From Enterobacteriaceae bacterium UBA5654 (GTDB lineage: Bacteria; Pseudomonadota; Gammaproteobacteria; Enterobacterales; Enterobacteriaceae): a stretch of DNA of 64,000 nt. How positions within the stretch are numbered: position 1 is the first letter of the stretch; each line of letters opens with the position of its first letter. Positions 59,876-64,000 of the stretch are shown piece after piece. The position numbers and the translations under genes are program-made. Below the pieces are notes generated by a model. That model saw nothing but the letters and a program-made list of their open reading frames with translations, searched no databases and was not told the origin of the DNA. The DNA lies in contig DIJC01000023.1 of assembly GCA_002421005.1 (NCBI GenBank), positions 38,894 through 102,893 on the forward strand, in the 5' to 3' direction.

Positions 59876-61585
59876 ATGTCTGAAGAAAAAATCGGTCAAC
59901 ACTATCTCGCGGCGCTGCACCAGGCCTTTCCTGGCGTGGTGCTGGCCGAAGCCTGGCAGACCAAAGATCAAATCACCATCACCGTGAAGGTTAACTACCT
60001 GCCGGAAGTGGTCGAGTTCCTTTATTACAAACAGGGCGGCTGGCTGTCGGTGCTGTTTGGTAACGACGAACGCCCGCTGTGCGGCCATTACGCCGTGTAC
60101 TATGTCCTCTCCATGGAGCAGGGGACGAAGTGCTGGATAACCGTGCGCGTGGAAGTGGATGCGAACAAACTGGAGTTCCCGTCCGTCACCCCGCGCGTGC
60201 CTGCCGCCGTCTGGGGCGAGCGCGAAGTGCGCGATATGTACGGCCTGATCCCGGTCGGCCTGCCGGACGAGCGCCGCCTGGTGCTGCCGGACGACTGGCC
60301 GGACGATCTCTATCCGCTGCGTAAAGACAGCATGGACTACCGCCAGCGCCCCGCGCCGACCACCGACGCCGAAACCTATCAGTTCATCAACGAGCTGGGC
60401 GACAAGAAAAATAACGTGGTGCCGATTGGCCCGCTGCACGTCACGTCCGATGAACCGGGCCACTTCCGCCTGTTCGTTGACGGCGAGAATATCATCGACG
60501 CCGACTACCGCCTGTTCTATGTCCACCGCGGTATGGAAAAGCTGGCGGAAACCCGCATGGGCTACAACGAAGTGACCTTCCTGTCGGACCGCGTCTGTGG
60601 CATCTGCGGTTTTGCCCACAGCACCGCGTACACCACGTCGGTTGAAAACGCGATGGGCATCCAGGTGCCGGAACGCGCGCAGATGATCCGCGCCATTCTG
60701 CTGGAAGTGGAACGCCTGCACTCGCACTTGCTGAACCTCGGCCTCGCCTGCCACTTCACCGGCTTTGACTCCGGCTTTATGCAGTTCTTCCGCGTGCGTG
60801 AAACCTCGATGAAAATGGCGGAGATCCTCACCGGCGCGCGTAAAACCTACGGCCTGAATCTGATCGGCGGGATCCGTCGCGACCTGCTGAAAGAGGACAT
60901 GATCCAGACCCGCCAGCTCGCGCAGCAGATGCGCCGCGATGTGCAGGAGCTGGTTGACGTGCTGCTTTCTACGCCGAATATGGAAGCGCGCACCGTCGGC
61001 GTGGGTCGCCTCGACCCGGAAATCGCCCGCGACTTTAGTAACGTCGGCCCGATGGTCCGCGCCAGCGGTCACGCCCGCGACACCCGCGCCGATCACCCGT
61101 TTGTGGGCTACGGTCTGCTGCCGATGGAAGTCCACAGCGAAACCGGCTGCGACGTGATCTCGCGTCTGAAAGTGCGTATCAACGAAGTGTATACCGCGCT
61201 GAACATGATTGATTTCGGTCTGGACAATCTGCCGGGCGGCCCGCTGATGGTGGAAGGCTTCACCTACATTCCTGGCCGTTTTGCGCTGGGCTTTGCCGAA
61301 GCGCCGCGCGGGGATGATATCCACTGGAGCATGACCGGCGACAACCAGAAACTGTATCGCTGGCGCTGCCGCGCGGCGACCTACGCCAACTGGCCGACCC
61401 TGCGCTACATGCTGCGCGGCAACACCGTCTCCGATGCGCCGCTGATTATCGGTAGCCTCGATCCTTGCTACTCCTGTACTGACCGTATGACCGTGGTCGA
61501 TGTGCGTAAGAAGAAAAGCAAAGTCGTGCCGTACAAAGAACTTGAGCGCTACAGCATCGAGCGTAAAAACTCGCCGCTGAAATAA
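59876..61585 (+). CDS. hycE: Hydrogenase-3 large subunit HycE ([NiFe] site)
   Basis: HycE holds the [NiFe] centre that makes hydrogen from protons. From ATG 59876 the protein is 569 residues as in E. coli; TTG 59870 adds two residues and is rejected. The N-terminal third is NuoC-like (VREVRDMYGL-type EREVRDMYGLIPVG), the rest NuoD-like. Nickel ligands are RVCGICGFAHS near residue 240 and DPCYSCTDR near 530. After Arg of CTDR the 32-residue tail MTVVDVRKKKS... is cut off by HycI. Highly conserved. Confidence 0.98.
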   Translation: MSEEKIGQHYLAALHQAFPGVVLAEAWQTKDQITITVKVNYLPEVVEFLYYKQGGWLSVLFGNDERPLCGHYAVYYVLSMEQGTKCWITVRVEVDANKLEFPSVTPRVPAAVWGEREVRDMYGLIPVGLPDERRLVLPDDWPDDLYPLRKDSMDYRQRPAPTTDAETYQFINELGDKKNNVVPIGPLHVTSDEPGHFRLFVDGENIIDADYRLFYVHRGMEKLAETRMGYNEVTFLSDRVCGICGFAHSTAYTTSVENAMGIQVPERAQMIRAILLEVERLHSHLLNLGLACHFTGFDSGFMQFFRVRETSMKMAEILTGARKTYGLNLIGGIRRDLLKEDMIQTRQLAQQMRRDVQELVDVLLSTPNMEARTVGVGRLDPEIARDFSNVGPMVRASGHARDTRADHPFVGYGLLPMEVHSETGCDVISRLKVRINEVYTALNMIDFGLDNLPGGPLMVEGFTYIPGRFALGFAEAPRGDDIHWSMTGDNQKLYRWRCRAATYANWPTLRYMLRGNTVSDAPLIIGSLDPCYSCTDRMTVVDVRKKKSKVVPYKELERYSIERKNSPLK

Positions 61586-61605
61586 TTGAGCCATTGCGTG
61601 GGGGT

Positions 61606-61650
61606 TTCTCTCACCCCGACCCTCTCCCTTCCTGGGTCAGGGTGAGGGTC
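61606..61650. repeat. Dispersed intergenic hairpin between hycE and hycF
   Basis: CACCCCGACCC (61612-61622) pairs with GGGTCAGGGTG (61634-61644) with one mismatch, around CTCTCCCTTCCT. It shares CCCTCTCC with the repeats elsewhere in the window and stands in the only sizeable gap (94 bases) of the hyc operon after hycB. Confidence 0.6.
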
Positions 61651-61679
61651 AGAAAACCGCACGCAAGCTGGGAGCAACT

Positions 61680-62222
61680 ATGTTTACCTTTATTAAAAAA
61701 GTTATCAAAACCGGCACGGCGACCTCGTCGTATCCACTGCAACCCATTGCCGTGGACCCGAACTTTCGCGGTAAGCCGGAGCATAATCCGCAGCAGTGCA
61801 TTGGCTGCGCGGCCTGCGTGAATGCCTGCCCGTCGAACGCGCTGACGGTGGAAACCGACTTAGCCACCAATGAGCTGGCGTGGCAGTTCAATCTCGGACG
61901 CTGCATTTTCTGCGCGCGCTGTGAAGAGGTCTGCCCGACGGCGGCGATCGCGCTGTCGCAGGAATACGAGCTGGCGGTGTGGAAGAAAGAAGACTTCCTT
62001 CAGCAGTCGCGCTTTGCGCTGTGCCACTGCCGCGTCTGCTATCGTCCTTTTGCGGTGCAAAAAGAGATCGACTACGCCATTGCCCTGCTGAAGCACAACG
62101 GCGATCTCCTCGCAGAACAGCACCGTGAAAGTTTTGAGACCTGCCCGGACTGCAAACGCCAGCAATGCCTGGTGCCGTCCGATCGTATTGAACTGACCCG
62201 CCATATGAAAGAGGCCAGCTAA
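61680..62222 (+). CDS. hycF: Formate hydrogenlyase iron-sulfur subunit HycF (NuoI-like)
   Basis: HycF is an 8Fe ferredoxin that passes electrons between HycB and HycG. The 180-residue protein has two [4Fe-4S] motifs, CIGCAACVNACP and CIFCARCEEVCP. It also has extra C-terminal cysteines (CHCRVC and CPDCKRQQC) typical of HycF, possibly another metal site. GGGAGC precedes ATG 61680. Its stop overlaps hycG by one base. Confidence 0.96.
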   Translation: MFTFIKKVIKTGTATSSYPLQPIAVDPNFRGKPEHNPQQCIGCAACVNACPSNALTVETDLATNELAWQFNLGRCIFCARCEEVCPTAAIALSQEYELAVWKKEDFLQQSRFALCHCRVCYRPFAVQKEIDYAIALLKHNGDLLAEQHRESFETCPDCKRQQCLVPSDRIELTRHMKEAS

Positions 62223-62989
62223 TGAGCAATCTGTTAGGGCCGCGCGACGCGAACGGTATTCCGGTGCCGATGACGGTGGATGAATCCATCGCCAGCATGA
62301 AAGCCTCGCTGCTGAAAAACATCAAGCGTTCTGCTTACGTCTACCGCGTGGACTGCGGCGGCTGCAACGGCTGTGAAATCGAAATCTTCGCCACCCTGTC
62401 ACCGCTGTTTGACGCCGAACGGTTTGGCATCAAAGTGGTGCCGTCGCCGCGCCATGCCGACATCCTGCTGTTCACCGGCGCCGTCACCCGCGCCATGCGC
62501 TCGCCCGCGCTGCGCGCCTGGCAGTCCGCGCCGGACCCGAAAATCTGTATCTCTTACGGTGCCTGTGGCAATAGCGGCGGCATCTTCCACGACCTGTACT
62601 GCGTCTGGGGCGGCACTGACAAAATCGTGCCGGTGGACGTTTACATCCCCGGCTGCCCGCCGACGCCTGCCGCCACGCTGTACGGTTTTGCGATGGCGCT
62701 GGGCCTGCTGGAGCAGAAAATCCACGCCCGCGCGCCGGGTGAGCTGGACAGCCAGCCCGCAGAGCTTCTTCACCCTGAGATGGTGCAGCCGCTGCGGGTG
62801 AAGGTGGATCGCGCCGCGCGTCGGCTGGCGGGCTATCGCTACGGTCGGCAAATTGCCGACGACTATCTGCGGCTGGTCGGGCAGGGCGATCATCAGGTCA
62901 GCCGCTGGCTGGAGGCGGAAAACGATCCGCGCCTGACCGAAATCGTGATGAACCTCAACCAGGTGGTTGAAGAGGCGCGGATCCGATGA
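62222..62989 (+). CDS. hycG: Hydrogenase-3 small subunit HycG (NuoB-like)
   Basis: HycG carries the [4Fe-4S] cluster next to the [NiFe] site. The 255-residue protein has RVDCGGCNGCEIEI near residue 42, SYGACGNSGGIF near 112 and IPGCPPTPAATLYGF near 145, the ligand set of NuoB-type subunits. It overlaps hycF by one base and hycH by four. Confidence 0.97.
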   Translation: MSNLLGPRDANGIPVPMTVDESIASMKASLLKNIKRSAYVYRVDCGGCNGCEIEIFATLSPLFDAERFGIKVVPSPRHADILLFTGAVTRAMRSPALRAWQSAPDPKICISYGACGNSGGIFHDLYCVWGGTDKIVPVDVYIPGCPPTPAATLYGFAMALGLLEQKIHARAPGELDSQPAELLHPEMVQPLRVKVDRAARRLAGYRYGRQIADDYLRLVGQGDHQVSRWLEAENDPRLTEIVMNLNQVVEEARIR

Positions 62990-63396
62990 GCGAAACGGTG
63001 GTGTTCAGCCAGCTGAGCCGTAAATTTATTGATGAGAACGACGCGACGCCCGCCGGGGCGCAGCAAATCGTTTACTACAGTCTGGCGATTGGGCACCACC
63101 TCGGCGTCATCGACTGTCTGGAAGCGGCGCTCACCTGCCCGTGGGAGGCGTATCTGGCGTGGATTGCCACTCTGGACGCGGGCAGCGAGGCCCGGCGCAA
63201 AATGGAGGGCGTGCCGAAATACGGTGAAATCGTCATCGATTTTAACCACGTACAAATGCTGGCGAATGCGTTTGACCGCGCGCTCGCCGTGCAGACGCCG
63301 CAACAGCAGGAATGGAGCCGACTGATGTTAAGTATGCTTCATGATATCCACCAGGAAAGCGCCATCTATCTGATGGTGAGGAGACACCGTGACTGA
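62986..63396 (+). CDS. hycH: Formate hydrogenlyase assembly protein HycH
   Basis: HycH is needed for hydrogenase-3 assembly in E. coli and is thought to help mature HycE, but its reaction is not known. The 136-residue soluble protein matches the family (VVFSQLSRKFIDENDATP at the start). It overlaps hycG by four bases and hycI by eight. Confidence 0.95.
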   Translation: MSETVVFSQLSRKFIDENDATPAGAQQIVYYSLAIGHHLGVIDCLEAALTCPWEAYLAWIATLDAGSEARRKMEGVPKYGEIVIDFNHVQMLANAFDRALAVQTPQQQEWSRLMLSMLHDIHQESAIYLMVRRHRD

Positions 63397-63844
63397 CGTT
63401 TTACTCTGTGTCGGCAACAGCATGATGGGTGACGACGGCGCGGGGCCGCTGCTGGCGGAAAAATGCGCCGCCGCACCGCAGGGCGACTGGATCGTCATTG
63501 ACGGCGGCAGCGCGCCGGAAAACGACGTGGTCGCCATCCGCGAACTGCGCCCGGCCCGGCTGCTGATTGTCGACGCCACCGATATGGGGCTGAACCCCGG
63601 CGAAATCCGCCTCGTTGACCCCGACGACATCGCCGAGATGTTTATGATGACCACCCACAATATGCCGCTCAATTATCTGGTCGATCAGCTTAAAGAAGAC
63701 GTCGGCGAAGTGATTTTCCTCGGCATCCAGCCAGATATTGTCGGTTTTTACTATCCGATGACCCAGCCGATTAAAGACGCGGTGGACACCGTCTACCAGC
63801 GTCTGGCAGGCTGGGAAGGGGACGGGGGATTTGCGGCGCTGTAG
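63389..63844 (+). CDS. hycI: Hydrogenase-3 maturation endopeptidase HycI
   Basis: HycI removes the C-terminal tail of HycE after nickel insertion. The 151-residue protein has the three metal/nickel-sensing residues: Asp16 in GNSMMGDDGAG, Asp62 in VDATDMGLNPGEI and His90 in TTHNMPLNY. It stops at GGFAAL, five residues short of E. coli (which ends with an acidic tail). The frame remains open for another 22 codons after the TAG. Last gene of hyc. Confidence 0.96.
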   Translation: MTDVLLCVGNSMMGDDGAGPLLAEKCAAAPQGDWIVIDGGSAPENDVVAIRELRPARLLIVDATDMGLNPGEIRLVDPDDIAEMFMMTTHNMPLNYLVDQLKEDVGEVIFLGIQPDIVGFYYPMTQPIKDAVDTVYQRLAGWEGDGGFAAL

Positions 63845-63965
63845 GGTGCCACGGTGTCGCCATGGGTGATGGATGAAATTCTGGGCATGGTAGTGGATCT
63901 GATCGATCCCCAATAACTGAGTCCGGTCCAGGGTAATCGGGCCTGGTTGTGTTAAGTCGCCGCAA

Positions 63966-64000
63966 TTCCCCCTCTCCCCAGCCCTCTCCCTCAAGGGAGA
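63966..64000. repeat. Dispersed CCCTCTCC repeat at the window end
   Basis: CCCCCTCTCCCC followed by CCCTCTCCCTCAAGGGAGA is another copy of the intergenic hairpin family seen near 49500 and 49750; it is cut by the window edge. The rest of 63845-63965 holds no recognisable gene. Confidence 0.5.

Noticed and set aside
59831..61594. 587-codon minus-strand ORF opposite hycE
   Set aside because: It is a shadow of the GC-rich, strongly biased hycE frame. Composition is unnatural (His, Gln and Val rich) and HycE is unambiguous.
1..64000. tRNA, rRNA, prophage or insertion-sequence genes
   Set aside because: I looked for CCA-type tRNA ends, transposase or integrase proteins and found none that I could support.

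Overview
This window looks like chromosomal DNA of an enterobacterium from the Enterobacter/Kosakonia/Klebsiella side of the Enterobacteriaceae. The housekeeping proteins (CysI, CysD, RpoS, MutS, HycE) are close to those of Escherichia coli. However, a second siroheme synthase gene (cysG type) lies directly upstream of cysDNC, and treZ/treY sit next to a ScrK-like fructokinase, an arrangement E. coli K-12 does not have. The genus call is inference. I saw no rRNA, tRNA, prophage or insertion sequence.

Region 1 (1-23.6 kb) is sulfate assimilation split around a type I-E CRISPR-Cas locus. The window opens in what appears to be the tail of a second CRISPR array, followed by queD (minus) and divergent cysJIH. 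Next come cas3 (minus), a 611-bp divergent regulatory gap, cas8e-cse2-cas7e-cas5e-cas6e-cas1-cas2, an AT-rich leader and a 50-repeat array (14499-17516). Then follow iap (minus) and cysG-cysD-cysN-cysC. The sulfur genes form one pathway: CysD/N and CysC make PAPS, CysH reduces it to sulfite, and CysJI with siroheme (made by CysG) reduces sulfite to sulfide.

Region 2 (23.3-33.8 kb) is conserved core: ygbE, ftsB, ispD, ispF, truD, surE, pcm, nlpD, rpoS, then pphB, a small hypothetical gene and mutS on the minus strand.

Region 3 (33.8-48.8 kb) is accessory DNA inserted between mutS and ygbA-fhlA, which are close neighbours in E. coli. It holds an AbiEi/AbiEii toxin-antitoxin pair with a probable operator. 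A five-gene minus-strand operon follows (DauR/YheO-like regulator, DSD1-type PLP enzyme, M20 deacylase, RidA-family protein, MFS carrier) that reads like a catabolic route for an acylated hydroxy- or D-amino acid. After it come a periplasmic metallo-beta-lactamase-fold hydrolase with a LysR regulator, treZ-treY, and a stand-alone fructokinase with a LacI-type operator.

Region 4 (49-64 kb) is the formate hydrogenlyase system: ygbA, fhlA, hypEDCBA (minus) and hycABCDEFGHI (plus). The divergent hypA/hycA gap has two good sigma-54 promoters and FhlA-like sites. Short CCCTCTCC/GGAGAGGG hairpin repeats are scattered through intergenic gaps, with a tandem cluster between ygbA and fhlA.

The most interesting items are: the CRISPR array with the same two spacers present twice in swapped order; degenerate inverted CRISPR repeats between cas3 and cas8e; a UUCG-capped hairpin in the cas8e leader; a spacer carrying a repeat-like palindrome; and the RidA/DSD1/M20/MFS operon.
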